Below, piece by piece: positions 24,218 to 35,417 of a stretch of DNA of 64,000 bases; position 1 is the first letter of the stretch, and every line of letters starts with the position of its first letter. Source of the stretch: Stereum hirsutum FP-91666 SS1 (Eukaryota; Basidiomycota; Agaricomycetes; Russulales; Stereaceae). The notes below the pieces were generated by a model that was not told where the DNA came from, did not search any database, and saw only the letters and a list, made by a program, of their open reading frames with translations. Made by a program: the position numbers and the translations under genes. Where the stretch lies: assembly GCF_000264905.1 (NCBI RefSeq), contig NW_006763152.1, positions 1 through 64,000 of the forward strand. The letters run 5' to 3'.

Positions 24218-26828
24218 ATGGCAAGCAGTCAGAATGACGGCGTACTCGTGGTAAGCTATAGATCTATCGATGTTCTTTTGTCTTCATTGACATGATATCA
24301 GGTCGGCGCTGGCCCAACTGGCCTGACTATGGCCATTGTGCTCATGATGCAAGGCGTTCCGACGAGAATCATCGATGAGAAGGCCCAGTACTCGACAAGC
24401 AGTCGCGGTACCGGCGTCCAGGTAAGCACCATTCTCCTGCACATTTTCGATCACGAGACACTGAGCTCTTGTTTGGGGATAACAGGCTCGCCAGCTGGAA
24501 CTCCTTTCCTTTATATGGTGCGAAGCACTTACTCACCGCATAAGTCGAACACCGGGAAGACCCGGTCACAGGAGGGTCAAATTCGCCTCTAAGAGTTATC
24601 TGTCTTGTCAAAATGCTCCTTTTGATGAAAGGAAGAGATCCCCAAGACAGATTTCCAAAATAATTAAAACTGAGGGACTTTCAAAGTTCCCACCCACCAG
24701 ATTTGGCGGGTTTCGATTTCTCCCGCCAGACAATTAATATTTAATAGAATTGTTTATTATTTATGAGAGTCCCGGGTTTTTTTAATATGCTCCAGGAATT
24801 TTCTTTCAATAAACTGGAATTTCGACCTCCCGGGCACAAATTTGGCGGTTGAATATTATATGCGGTGACTAAGTGCTTCGCACCATAGGTTGTGTCGACG
24901 AAGTCCTCGAGAATGCCACTCCTCCGTTTGTAATTCGTATATATGCCTCACCCGATGGAGTCAATACCGTCAAAGATTTCGAGTGGAGTCCACCCTTGAA
25001 GGAGAGCCCATCGATTCTATTCGTAAGTTGTCCATGATCGTTTTATTGTTCTAGTAGATAACCCTCTTTCTCTCCCAATCAGCGCAGTATAGCCAGTACG
25101 AGCCAGGCATCACTCGAAGCTGCTCTTCGTAAGCGCCTTGAGGCGCTCGGAGGTTGCGTTGAACTGTCCACTTCCTTAGTGGGACTTCGTGAGGGTGAAA
25201 ATTACGCTGCTGCAGAGACCATCCACAGGTCTCCGACTGGTGAACCTGCAGCCACAGTAACTAGAAAGTATGCATCTGTGGTCGCGGCAGACGGTGCCAA
25301 AGGTATCTCCTGCGATTTACATCTACTTTGTGACGTTCATCCTTTTTACTAGGCCGTATCCGGTCCATGGTCGGTGTCAACTTCCTCGGTGAGATGCGTA
25401 AAGCAGAACGCATGTTCATAGCAGACGTTACTGCCGATGGCTTGGATGGAGAGGTAAATACTTCCTCGTCTTCTCACTTCCTCAAATGCACTGAATACGT
25501 ATATCATGAAGCATTGGCATCGATGGGGAGACATGTCGAACCTGAGGTAATTTTGGTCTACCATCACAGGAGCTCATCGAGGACTAATCAGTTTGACCTT
25601 CCAGCTGTTTCTTGAAACCCATGGTCCCATTCCCACGATTCCAGCTTCAATCCATAGGACCCCAGCTCCCTGAGAGACTGCCAACTAATGTAGACAAGCT
25701 CCAGAATTTTTTCTCTGGAATATCGGGTCGTCACGACATCATTCTCTCCGACATGACCTGGAGCACTGAATGGCGGTCAGTTTTATTCTCTTTACCTGCA
25801 GCCCCTTTCCTCAGCGCTATGTATATACCACAGGGCAAATATACGAATGGTGGACATGTTCTCCACAGGACATGTTCATTTCATCGGAGGTAAGCTCGGA
25901 GCGGACCGTACTTTTTGAGCGTGAACGCTGCCTAATCCATGTGTGAATGCTATAGATGCAGCTCATTGCCACTCACCTGCTGGCGGTCAGGGAGTCGTGA
26001 CCGGGATGACAGACGCAGTGAGTATAAACATTCTCGACGGCAATGAAAATACGTCTGACGAGCCCTTTCGCCCAGTTTAACCTTGCGTGGAAACTCGCCC
26101 TCGCCTACCGTGGTCTCGCCTCTGAGGCTCTTCTTCCATCGTACCAGACCGAGCGCATGCCCGTCGTCGCCAATATGCTCAGTCTCACGAACGCCCTCCA
26201 CGCACGCACCATCGGTGCTCAACCCCAAATGGCCGACAACGCCTCGGAGAGTGCTGCTCGGGATCCCATGTATCGAGACAACGCTCTGTCACAGCTTTGG
26301 GTGAATTATCGCTGGAGTTCTATTGTGGTGGACGAGCGATTCCCTAGGAGGACATCGGAGGATCCCCATATGAATCCATTTGGAGTCGAAGGAGACACTC
26401 TCCAGGCGGGGGACCGTGCACCGGATGCTACCTCGCTTCGCGAGGTCGACGCTACTACGGAAATCATTTCTTCCTCCGAAACGACGCTGTTCAAGGTATA
26501 CTCGCCTACCGTCCATACCCTGATCGTTTTCCCGGGTAACAAATTCTTACCCTTCGACCTCGAGTTTGCGTCGAGATATCGCACTATGGCCATCTTGACC
26601 CTCTGGATTATAATACCTTCTGGACAGCCGGCTGGAGACGTGGCAGCGGATAAGATATTCATCGATGCAGCTGGGCATGCACGATCTGGATATGGACTAT
26701 CGTCAGCGCCTGCCGACTCTGAAACTCACTATTTCTTGGTTAGGCCGGATGGGATGATTGGAGCGTACGGTACTGGCCCTGGTATAGTTCAAGAATACTT
26801 TCGCAATATCCTGCGTTCAGATGATTGA
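24218..26828 (+). CDS. FAD monooxygenase, phenol 2-monooxygenase-like, interrupted by a TIR element
   Basis: A class A flavoprotein hydroxylase acting on phenolic rings. Exons: MASSQNDGVLV; VGAGPTGLTMAIVL (FAD GxGxxG) with SSRGTGVQ; ARQLELLSFI; GCVDEVLENATPP; RSIASTSQASLEAALRK; the DG motif VVAADGAKG with RIRSMVGV; HWHRWGDMSNL; the GD motif FIGDAAHCHSPAGGQG; and FNLAWKLALAYRG. The C-terminal thioredoxin-like domain (GDRAPDA... then VRPDGMIGAYG) matches the phenol hydroxylase/PheA group and ends at 26828. The notable point is the join after LLSFI. A 370-bp element with terminal inverted repeats sits at 24516-24885 between LLSFI and GCVDEV. Unless it is spliced out it introduces stops (first in-frame TAA near 24735). 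The rest of the gene is intact, so the insertion is probably young or tolerated. Confidence 0.85.
24516..24885. mobile_element. MITE-like element with 27-bp TIRs and TA target duplication
   Basis: The left end TGGTGCGAAGCACTTA... and the right end are inverted repeats of 27 bp with a single mismatch. TA flanks both ends (24514-24515 and 24886-24887), the target duplication expected of Tc1/mariner-type transposition. There is no internal transposase frame, so it is non-autonomous. The interior is AT-rich with several small palindromes. Removing the element plus one TA restores the uninterrupted codons ...TTT ATA GGT TGT..., giving LLSFIGCVDEV. That is direct sequence evidence of where it inserted. 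Confidence 0.85.
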
Positions 26829-26942
26829 GTTGGCCATTTTTTGCCCCTGTAACCCCACGCATGTTTAATCGAGATAAATACTGTGTTCCGGAGAAACTCT
26901 GCATTATGTGTATAGAGGATGGATGACAGTAGTACGCATGTA

Positions 26943-28167
26943 TTATTTTCGAAGTCGAAGACGGTCATACCGTCCGTTCATCTCCATGATAGACCTCCGG
27001 AGCCTAAGTCATACAAGTATAGCGTGAGCACAACGTCCGACCAAGAGAATGTTAACTGACGGAAGTGGGTGGGATGAAGGAGAACGTACGTGATCTGTTC
27101 GTAACAATAATCCCTCGTCTCCTGGAAGTTCTTCAGTCTGTGCCGTTTGTGCATGAGGGTGAGCATCACGCAGATGGTTGCCATCGCTATTCCGAAAGTG
27201 TTAACATCGATTGGTTGCCAAAGAGCGTGAAATGCTGTTTACCTGCGATGATAGAAATGGCTGTGACAGCATACTGCCACCCTGCCATGGTATACGGCGC
27301 ATTCGGCGGGCTCTGGCAGGATCCCTGCAAGCACAAATACTATAAACCATCATTCCAGCATCAGTCACACTTTTCGACAGCAGCCTACACGACTGACGTT
27401 GGAGAAAGGGGAGGGACTCACGCTCTGGCAATCCCTATGAAACCTGCACGTCTCACCCACCATCCTAACCGGTTGACACGTCGCCGTATCATTACTACAG
27501 AACAAACTCGCAGTGAGACAATTATCCCGCGCGATTACGTTGACGTAGTGTTCTCCGTCGTGTGTTTTATATTCGTGCGAAATGACTTCGGAGGTGCAGG
27601 GCTGGTTGATGCCTACGTTCGCGTATCTGTATCACGATCAGACAAAAATCAACAAAGAAGTCTTAAGGCAGGATGAACAGGCGAAACATACGCGCAAACA
27701 CCCTTCAAACAAACACTCCCATTCACATTCATCCTATCGCCAAGCCCTGCACCCTCGCTATCCCACCCTTCCATCGCAACACACTGCTCATCCCTCCCCA
27801 TCTCACACTCCCCTCCCACCTCTCTCTGCCCCACGCATCCACTCCCATCATCCGGACAGAACGCACCCTCAGGACACAGGCTCGGAACGACTTCATCAGG
27901 GAGATATCCGTATGCGAATTCGTCGCGGCGGCAGACTCGTGGCTGACAGGTCCCGTTCGTGGCGGAGGAGCAGAACGATTTAGGATCGCAGTCGGATATG
28001 AATTTGTGGGAGAGGGTGTCGAGGTGGTTATTTGGGGCTGAGCAGGAGCGTCCGACGGTGGATGGGAGGTCTGAGTCTGAGGGTGCGAAGGAGGTGGATT
28101 GGGCGTTTGAGATGTCGAGTGCGAGAGCCATGACGAGGACCACTGGTAGCGGGTAGACGAGGAGCAT
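26943..28167 (-). CDS. Cysteine-rich secreted or type I membrane protein
   Basis: The ATG at 28167 gives a clear signal peptide (MLLVYPLPVVLVMALALDIS). The extracellular part is rich in spaced cysteines: SDCDPKSFCS, NGTCQPRVCRRDEFAYGY, LCPEGAFCPDDGSGC, GGECEMGRDEQCV. After an intron near 27595-27660 comes a second Cys block (GINQPCTSEV, DNCLTASLFCSNDTATCQP, GETCRFHRDCQS), then a short exon ending near SPPNAPYTMAGWQY. A hydrophobic helix follows, split by the intron near 27190-27240 (AVTAISIIA, then MATICVMLTLM). The basic cytoplasmic tail (HKRHRLKNFQETRDY) ends RYDRLRLRK, stop at 26943. An in-frame ATG at 28215 would place 16 residues before the signal. I recognise it as a fungal Cys-rich type without known function. 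Confidence 0.65.
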
Positions 28168-28885
28168 TTTCTCGGAGGTGGTGGTATCTGTAGCTGGTGG
28201 CAAAGCTAGAAACATCCAGACGTCTCGATATTGTTGAACGAATCCATATAGTCAGCTTAGTCCGTCAGGCCAGGTGTGATCCAGATCATCGAAGTTCAGG
28301 CAGAGCCTGAGTGAGACATATCCATTATCATGTTCGAAGACGTGATGACATCCATAAAAGTAGAAGAAGCTGTACGGCCTGCACCAGAGGGCCTTGAAAT
28401 GGGAGTAAAAGATGGCATATGCTGTCACTCGATAGGACCTGATAGGACGAGTCAAGCTTCAAGAAGTTCTACATCAAGGTCGTCCGAAATTCAAAGAACG
28501 ACAAGTGAACCGGCGCCGCCCGGAACTACGTTCCCACGCCTCAAGCTTGTTTCCAGGTCGTGCCACAGCGACGCCACACGTCCAACAATGCGTTCTCGAT
28601 GTTCATGAGTTAAATCAGGTTTTCTCTCTCTCCCACTAGTCGACTCACACTACTAGTATCAGTGTCGAGCCACAAGAGCTCTTGATCGTGCCAAAAGAAA
28701 TACATCAAAGACGTGAAGAACGTAAAAGCAAAAACATGAACATGAACTCAAAGCAAGCCCGTAAATCATACTAATCAAAACACTACTTATCCTACAATCC
28801 GCAACCCTTCTCTCTCGACATCTCACATAATAACTCCGACATCACTATCCTCCACAGCATCATCTGTACAACACCCCTACACTCG
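28168..28885. other. Intergenic, no supported gene
   Basis: This contains the promoter of the Cys-rich protein gene and the 3' flank of the FNT gene, both transcribed leftward. No further signal was seen. Confidence 0.5.
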
Positions 28886-30974
28886 TCAGTCGCCCCTCTT
28901 CCCATCCTCAACCCTCACACTCCCTCCCTTCACTTCCCCCACACCCATCCCGCTCGACCCACTCGACCCAAATCCCTCTCCAGCTTCCACATCCACATCC
29001 GTGACATTCGCCTCTGCGCGGTAATCCGAGAGGTAGAAGTATACCGCTGGGAGCGCGACGAAGAGGGCGCCGATGATGTTGCCGATGTAAGCTGCTATGA
29101 ACGATCTATTCAGGAAAATGGAGATGTGTGAGTATTTTATTAAGGAGAGGGAATAAGAGACGGAGAAAGGAGAGCACTTACTTGCGGATGTATTCTGCGG
29201 TGGTCAACTGTTATGAAGATCAGTGAAACGAAGTGCGAAGTTAGATCAACGGAAAAACGTACGTCTGCGTGGAACATAATCCCCAATGGCACAGAAAACA
29301 TATTCGCCACAACTACACACAAAAACAAACACAACATCAGCGCTCCTCCCTACCTCGCAATCATTGACTCAAAGCAGCGCACCGTGATCATATCCACACG
29401 ACACGAATATCTGCACATTACCACTCGGCGTAAGCCCTAAATAATCCCAAACGCGTGAGATATGAAACGAAGAGCGCACCCAAATCGGTATCCAAATCGC
29501 GAATATCTTCGAGATCGTCTCCCGCGCCCCGGCTGCCTGCCATATCGCGATACTCACGAGCCAATTGCAGCCTATCCCGCGAAGGAAGATCTGGTGCCAT
29601 TGGGGATCGCCGGCTTTATGGCTTCATCGCCGAAACGGAGGGAGATCAAGTTAGCAGGAAATGAATGGAAGACAAACGGGAAGGAAATAGAGAGGTTGGA
29701 CTGTGGGGAGTGAGAGCATGAGTGAGAAACTGACATGGCGAACGTCTGTACGAAGGTATCGTACGGTGCCGTCGAAATGATGCCAGAATCTACAAATCAC
29801 AGGAACAGAAACGCCCCGCACTTGGTTAGAGTAGTTCGAGGGGCGTAACGGCGTAATGCGGCGCGGAAGAAGACCCACATTTGACGAGGATGGCAGCGAA
29901 GAACAGGCTTCCGGTAAGGTTGCCAAAGGTCACTGTCGAGTGTCAGTCAGCGTCAACGTCGATGTCAGGACGATCAATCAGCAGCGGATTTTTAGGTCGT
30001 CAGCCTGAGCTGCGCCATGCGTTACTAGCTGGAAAGCCATCCGAATGAAAGGTAAAAGAAAAAGGGGAGCTGCGAAGGGGATAGAATTACGAAGGGAAAA
30101 AAGGTAACAAACGCAGAATTCCCTGAATGGGAGAGGATACGAGACGAACATACCGACGAGCCAGTTCAGAGGAATACTCCACCACGGAATTGCGCCTTTG
30201 ATGGCAGCCATGGGGAAGATCTATCATTGCGAGAGTGAGGCTACAGTCAGCTTACTCTTCGCGTCGTGGTAATCCACTTTCCAGAAAAGGAGAAGGAATT
30301 TCTACTTCCAGGAGAGGATTTGCGATCTCAACGGACTCAGGATGATGGATAGAATTTTGACAGATGAAGATGCGTTGGAAGGAGTGGGGTAGACGAAAGA
30401 TGCGACTAAGACCGCTACGTTGTCAGAAGAAAGAGCTGCGGAAGTACTGACCATCATGTTACTCGTAAGAAGCTCCTGTCCTTGCAAGACGATCCTAAAT
30501 CCAAAATAGCGAAACATTAGTAACACCATCCCATGCATAGATGCAAAAACTCGAGACGTGGCAACGCTTCACCACGAAATCGCCGAAATTATGCAATAGA
30601 AATGCCGCAGTTGAACGAAAAAAGACAGGATCGATACGCACATCACTAAACCCACAGGAAAAACAAACCCTCCCAGCACCTTCACGATCCCCGGGTTCGA
30701 CGCCGTGAGCCCTGCCGCTCCACCCTGGATGACCTCAGAGAGCAGACCGCCGAAGGAGAGCATCGCGCCTGCCATAAACTGGTCACGCCACCCATCCCCG
30801 ATAGTCAGCGATCGCTGGCAGGCAAATTAAGGGTATGTCATGGAAGAGAGATGTACGCACGGCCTTGAAAAATATCATGTCTAGCCTCGTCCGATGTTTC
30901 AACACCGCAGACTCGACAAGCGCGACCGCGACCTCCGCAGGCTTGAGCGTACTCGGTGTCGGCGTGTACGGCAT
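28886..30974 (-). CDS. Formate/nitrite transporter (FNT family)
   Basis: A channel-like anion transporter of the plasma membrane, most like fungal nitrite transporters. From MPYTPTPSTLKPAEVAVAL at 30974, exons give FMAGAMLSFGGLLSEVIQGG (an FNT signature), GLVM, then IVLQGQELLTSNMM, the second FNT signature. AIPWWSIPLNWLV, FGNLTGSLFFAAILVK and GCNWLVSIAIWQA follow, then FAIWIPIW, FVSCGYDHVVANMFSVPLGIM and AAYIGNIIGALFVALPAVYFY. The C-terminal tail is acidic and Gly/Ser-rich, ending EDGKRGD at 28886. Introns are short, but there are many of them. The neighbouring genes are not nitrate-assimilation enzymes, so the context does not confirm nitrite as substrate. Confidence 0.87.
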
Positions 30975-31649
30975 CTTATATCTAGTGTTTCGTGTTATTC
31001 GTATACTGAAGTGATACTTCGATGGGAAGTCCCAGCACGACCGACGAGAACTATGAAGAAAGGTGAAGTTGCTGAACCAAAAGGGAGGGCAAGGGGCAAC
31101 GAGCCAGCTAGCGTGGCGGGTCTTCTTATAAATATACGAACGCAACCCTATACTTAGTGCGTTTTCTCGAGCGAATGAGCGTCGAGCTTGGGCGCCTTCC
31201 CTACCCTGACCAGTTGACGTAGGAACAGTTTCCCATATAGGGCGAAGAAGGACCCATGGCCCGTGAGACTAAGCGACCTCTCAATGGAGGACGGGAGTGC
31301 TTGTGAGAACCGGAGGTTGGTCTGGTGAGCTGTTGTGTTGAGCGGGCCTCCGAGAGACGGGCCGTGAGCAGAACGCAGAAAGACGAATAAAACATAAAAG
31401 GTCCTGCAAAAGGAAAGGCAAGAGAAATTGAAGAGAAAGGCACGGAGGCAGTTCTATTATTGGACGCGATATCGTGGGATCCCGATCGGTGTTTCAGCGA
31501 GCGGCCGAGGGCGATCATGCGGGGAAATAAGCTTCCATTTTGCGGGGGTGGCGAGACATGTCGACAGTTGGGCCACATCACTCAAACAGTTATGCTCAAC
31601 TTCCCTAGCCCTGCCATGCTCGTTTCTCAGCCCCAAGATACAGCAATGC
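30975..31649. other. Intergenic, no supported gene
   Basis: It lies between the FNT gene start and the tannase gene end, both leftward. Overlapping open frames look non-coding. Confidence 0.5.
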
Positions 31650-33609
31650 TTAAGGGTCGCCAGAAGTGCCTTCACATACCCACCGTCCATCCTCACCCTC
31701 GGAACCACGCCAAACGCTCCTCCATCCCGGCCACCTACAATGTTCTCTCACCTTCCTATCATCACTATCCTCAGTCCCAATAATAACCTCTGGTCCACGC
31801 CCTTCCTCCACCCATTCGACCAAAGGCAAGAGCGCATTGTGTGACGAATCGTTGCGCGCAGTACCCAAGGCACTGGGACCTCGTTGTCCAAAATGGAATG
31901 CGCCTGGTCCGCCGGTGCAGTGGGACATGCCGGGAATGAGGAAGAGGCGGTAAAAGTCTTCGATTGAAGATGGATTGGTAGGGTTAGAAGTGTTGGAGAG
32001 TGTAAAAAAGACGAGGTTATATAGTCGCTTCGAGTTTCCCGAGGCGATCAGCTACGATTTTGGTTGAGTTCCATCAGTATTGTATAAACACGAGGTTTGG
32101 AAGAGGAAACACCAACCGGGTCCATTCTTCCATGGTACGTCAAAATCTTCCCTCCCCGCACCCTGAATTTGGACAAGTCACCATCCCAAGTCGCCACACC
32201 ACCCGGATTAATGCTGTCCGCGAACTCAATATCTTTGAGGCCAAAGTCATCGAGCGTACGAGAGCTGTCGTTGTAGATCGCATAGCGCCACCAATCCTAT
32301 ATCCGTCTCAGTATAATCAGAAAATAGTTGTATAAGGGGTAGAAAGTACGATGACTGAAGAGAGATGTGAAACGCACGAAAGTATAGAAGAATATCTCCG
32401 GGGCGAAGACTCGATTCCTCATCGGTATCCTTTCCGCACCGGGATCAAATCTCGGATACAACACCGTCTCTCCATCTCTTCCCACCAACGGTGAGTATAT
32501 GTTCTTCAATGCATCCACCTGCGTCTCCGTCAAACATACTCTCTTCTTTATATTTCCCTCTCTCTCAACATCTTCATCCGACTCCTCGCCGCACAACAGC
32601 AGACTTGGATCGAACAGGCACTCATCCGGCTCCGTCACAATCCCGTCCATCCTGCCATCCAACGCATCGCACTGTCTCAACACCTCCTCACTAACCAAAT
32701 CCCACCCTTCCTCATCAATAAACTGCGCGCTTTCTCGCCCTTTACCGCTCCCCGCACCCACAGCCCGACTAATTATCCCGCTCCATCCCAACAGATGCTG
32801 CATATCAACCGCAGGAGCACCCGCGAGGATCCCATCAAAATCTCCGGGGAATTTAAGTGCGGACTGGATGCCTTGTCGTCCACCAGTGGAACACCCTATG
32901 TAGTACGACCGTAATGGAAGTGATGAAGGAGGGGAGTAATAATGCGCTGCGATGACCCGAGAGAGCTGGGCGATAGTATGTATTGAACGCCACGCGAAGT
33001 CGTTTATCACTTCGGGAGAGTCGAGGAATGGGAGGCCGCCGACGCCGTCGTGGCCGTTGTCAGAGGCGATGGTGGCGAAGTGGAAGGAGGAGCCGTAGTC
33101 GAGGTTGCCGTAGTCGATACCTATACGCCACTATGTTCATTATGTTGTAATATAGTTAAGTAAACCGGAAGAAACGTACATCCATTCAAACCACCATTGC
33201 CCACGGTCAATACCCTCCCGTACCATCCCTCAGCTTCCTCCTTCATCGGGAGCCACATTTCGAACTTGACCCTCGAGCTCTCCGTCGTGTTAACCTGTCC
33301 TACAACTCTACATATATCGGAAGATACATATGCCTTAGACGTGCACGACCCTGCGGTCTGGATTGTGGAGTTCGCGACGACATGGGTGATAGAGGATATG
33401 GAGGTGTTGGAGGTAAGGAGGAGGGTGGGGAGGGTCGTTTGGAGGGTGATACATGAGTTGACGTTGGGAGTCGTGGTTGTGTCTGTCGACAAGTCGGTTT
33501 GTTTGAAGAGATGGGACGAGAGAAAAAATTGAAAGTTGTTGGGGCCTGCGATAAATGGGATGAAGCTCGCGAAGATTCCTGTCACTGTCCACGACAACGA
33601 TAATGGCAT
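31650..33609 (-). CDS. Tannase / feruloyl esterase family protein
   Basis: A secreted serine esterase that cleaves gallate or ferulate esters. The ATG at 33609 starts a probable signal peptide (MPLSLSWTVTGIFASFIPFI). After an N-terminal region with several Cys and N-glycosylation sequons, the nucleophile motif GCSTGGRQG sits in YYIGCSTGGRQ. The acid is in GGKILTYHGRMDPLIASG, and the His is in IPGMSHCTGGPGAF. The Cys next to Ser and the Cys next to His form the family's CS-D-HC arrangement, a disulfide holding the catalytic residues together. Exons join across short introns near 32300-32390, 32050-32130 and 33120-33180. A Cys-rich lid region (LRQCDALDGRMDGIVTEPDE) is also typical. The frame ends at 31650. 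It is likely a plant-litter or wood-degradation enzyme. Confidence 0.9.
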
Positions 33610-35417
33610 GGCGGCTACTGATCAGGACAGAGCCAGTTTGATCAAGCTATAGCTTAAGATGAACACAAAGAGTTCTCCAAAGCAGATGTTGAGAGCGAGA
33701 TGACATATAATCCCAGACGCCAGGGAAGAAGGGAACATTTTCGTGAAAGTCGAGCATGGGAGCACGGATGTGGTGGGTGGCGCACGGCCGTGTGGCGAGA
33801 GCAAATCCGGAAGAAAGGGGTTCCGGCTTATTCCGCGTATGCTCTCACGATTTGTTGCACCATAACCTTGCCATAGCCTTTCCTCTGACCATCTCAGACA
33901 TCCATGACCCTTATCCTATCATGACTCCCGTGATTCTGATTATATTGAAAGCGTGGTAGTTACGAGCGATATACACACTCTGTAAGTATTACGGCTGCCT
34001 CTCCGTTCAACATCCGGAGTCGACACGCTGGATAACGGTGGGGTCCGATCAGATCATGGGCGTCGTATTTTGGTGAGCTTCTTGTCTCTGAGGTTTTGTT
34101 TCTCATTCCATATTTACAATTGAATGAAGACACTGACTGTTTGCGCTTAAGTTTTGATATTGCACAGAGATTGCTGCTGTGGCGCTTGCGCTCTGGATCC
34201 CCTTTGAACCACACGGCAAATGCATGCTTATTCTGGTCCGTCCGGCTAAAAGACAAAATTTTGCGCAACCAAAAGCCACCCATATTTTTCGTTCTTCCGA
34301 TGGCAATGGGTAAAGTCGACAAGTACGGTGGAAAAAACGCCGGCGCGTTCCTTCGGACAGTGACGCTGCGAGGCCTCGGCTTCGGCAGTGCAAGTATTTT
34401 TATCGCGATCTTATAGGCGGCCAATGCAGTCCTGAGTATGTGCTTGAAATATGGCTTCCTTGAAATACATCTGTTGTGAATGATGGCTTTTTGGTAATGA
34501 TTCGAGAGTCGTCATCCTTGGATCCAATTATATCGCTGAAACCTTGGAACATAATAACCATAGGCCCATTCTGGGTCTTCCTTTGACCGGGCTCATGTAC
34601 AAATGCGATGCCTTTCCGTGCTGTACCTCGATGCCCAGGTATTCTGCTCAATTTCCGCCGTTTGTGCTCTCGAACATTATCATTTATTTAAACTAACGGT
34701 CTTTGCAGAGGAGCAATGCTTCTCGGCGCCGTCGAAGGTTCAGCGCCTCTCCATGGAGCCCAATTTGACCTTCGATCAGTTTTGTCGGGTACGTTATCCC
34801 GCTATTAGGGCATATATGTAGCGATTCACATCAGTTTTGTTTATCATTCTGTGAGCAAAAAATGTGAACTCGAAAGCTCGGATGTGGAGCTAGATATAAT
34901 ATCCAGTTCGCACTGAGTTTGATTTCTCGAGACCAGGTCTGCGACTGCTCCCATCCCCGTTCCCCTTGCTGATGACCTCTGGTACCGCGGTTCTTCCGGG
35001 TGCTAGTGTACATGTCCCCCTACCGAAGTGTGTCTGCTGTTTTGAACCATGTCAGCTAACGGGGAGAGATGGGAGGAGGCCACTTTCGCGTCGAAACCAC
35101 ACGGAGTGTAAATTCAGCTTCAACGCTCCAACGGGTCAAAATTGCGAAGTGTTGAACCCGTCCTGGGTTCAATTCACATTGCCAAAACGCGATGTGAACC
35201 GCTACGTATATGCCCTATTGAATCCAGTGAATTATAATTTATAGTCAGTTCCTCCTAGAATTTTACACAGGTTGAGCGCCTCACCCTCCGAAGGGTATAA
35301 AGGTTTCTCTGCTCTGCCCGGCTGATCTTCCCATCACATAACACACCTGTCCTTTGGGTGATCTCCTAGCCTGACGTTACTTGTCGTCTCCTCGCTTTAC
35401 AAACAGCTCTCAACGCA
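33610..35417. other. Intergenic stretch with a second MFS C-terminal remnant
   Basis: No intact gene is supported over 1.8 kb. Around 34166-34220 (+) there is a fragment matching the end of the SV2-like MFS transporter at 18.3 kb, listed separately. The longest overlapping frames (33960-34424, minus) run antisense to it and show no motif. Confidence 0.5.
34166..34220 (+). pseudogene. Remnant of an SV2-like MFS transporter C-terminus
   Basis: After a good acceptor (TTGCACAG) the + strand reads IAAVALALWIPFEPHGK. This resembles the last exon of the transporter at 18295-20422 (MAAVALAFPFEPYGKRSS), including the position of the intron just before it. The stop and RSS end are lost and no clear upstream exons are found, so it is a relic of another copy of the gene. 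Confidence 0.5.

Noticed and set aside
11506..33609. A secondary-metabolite gene cluster (monooxygenases, transporters, esterase)
   Set aside because: No backbone synthase (PKS, NRPS, terpene cyclase) or cluster regulator is present, and unrelated genes lie between; a cluster cannot be supported.
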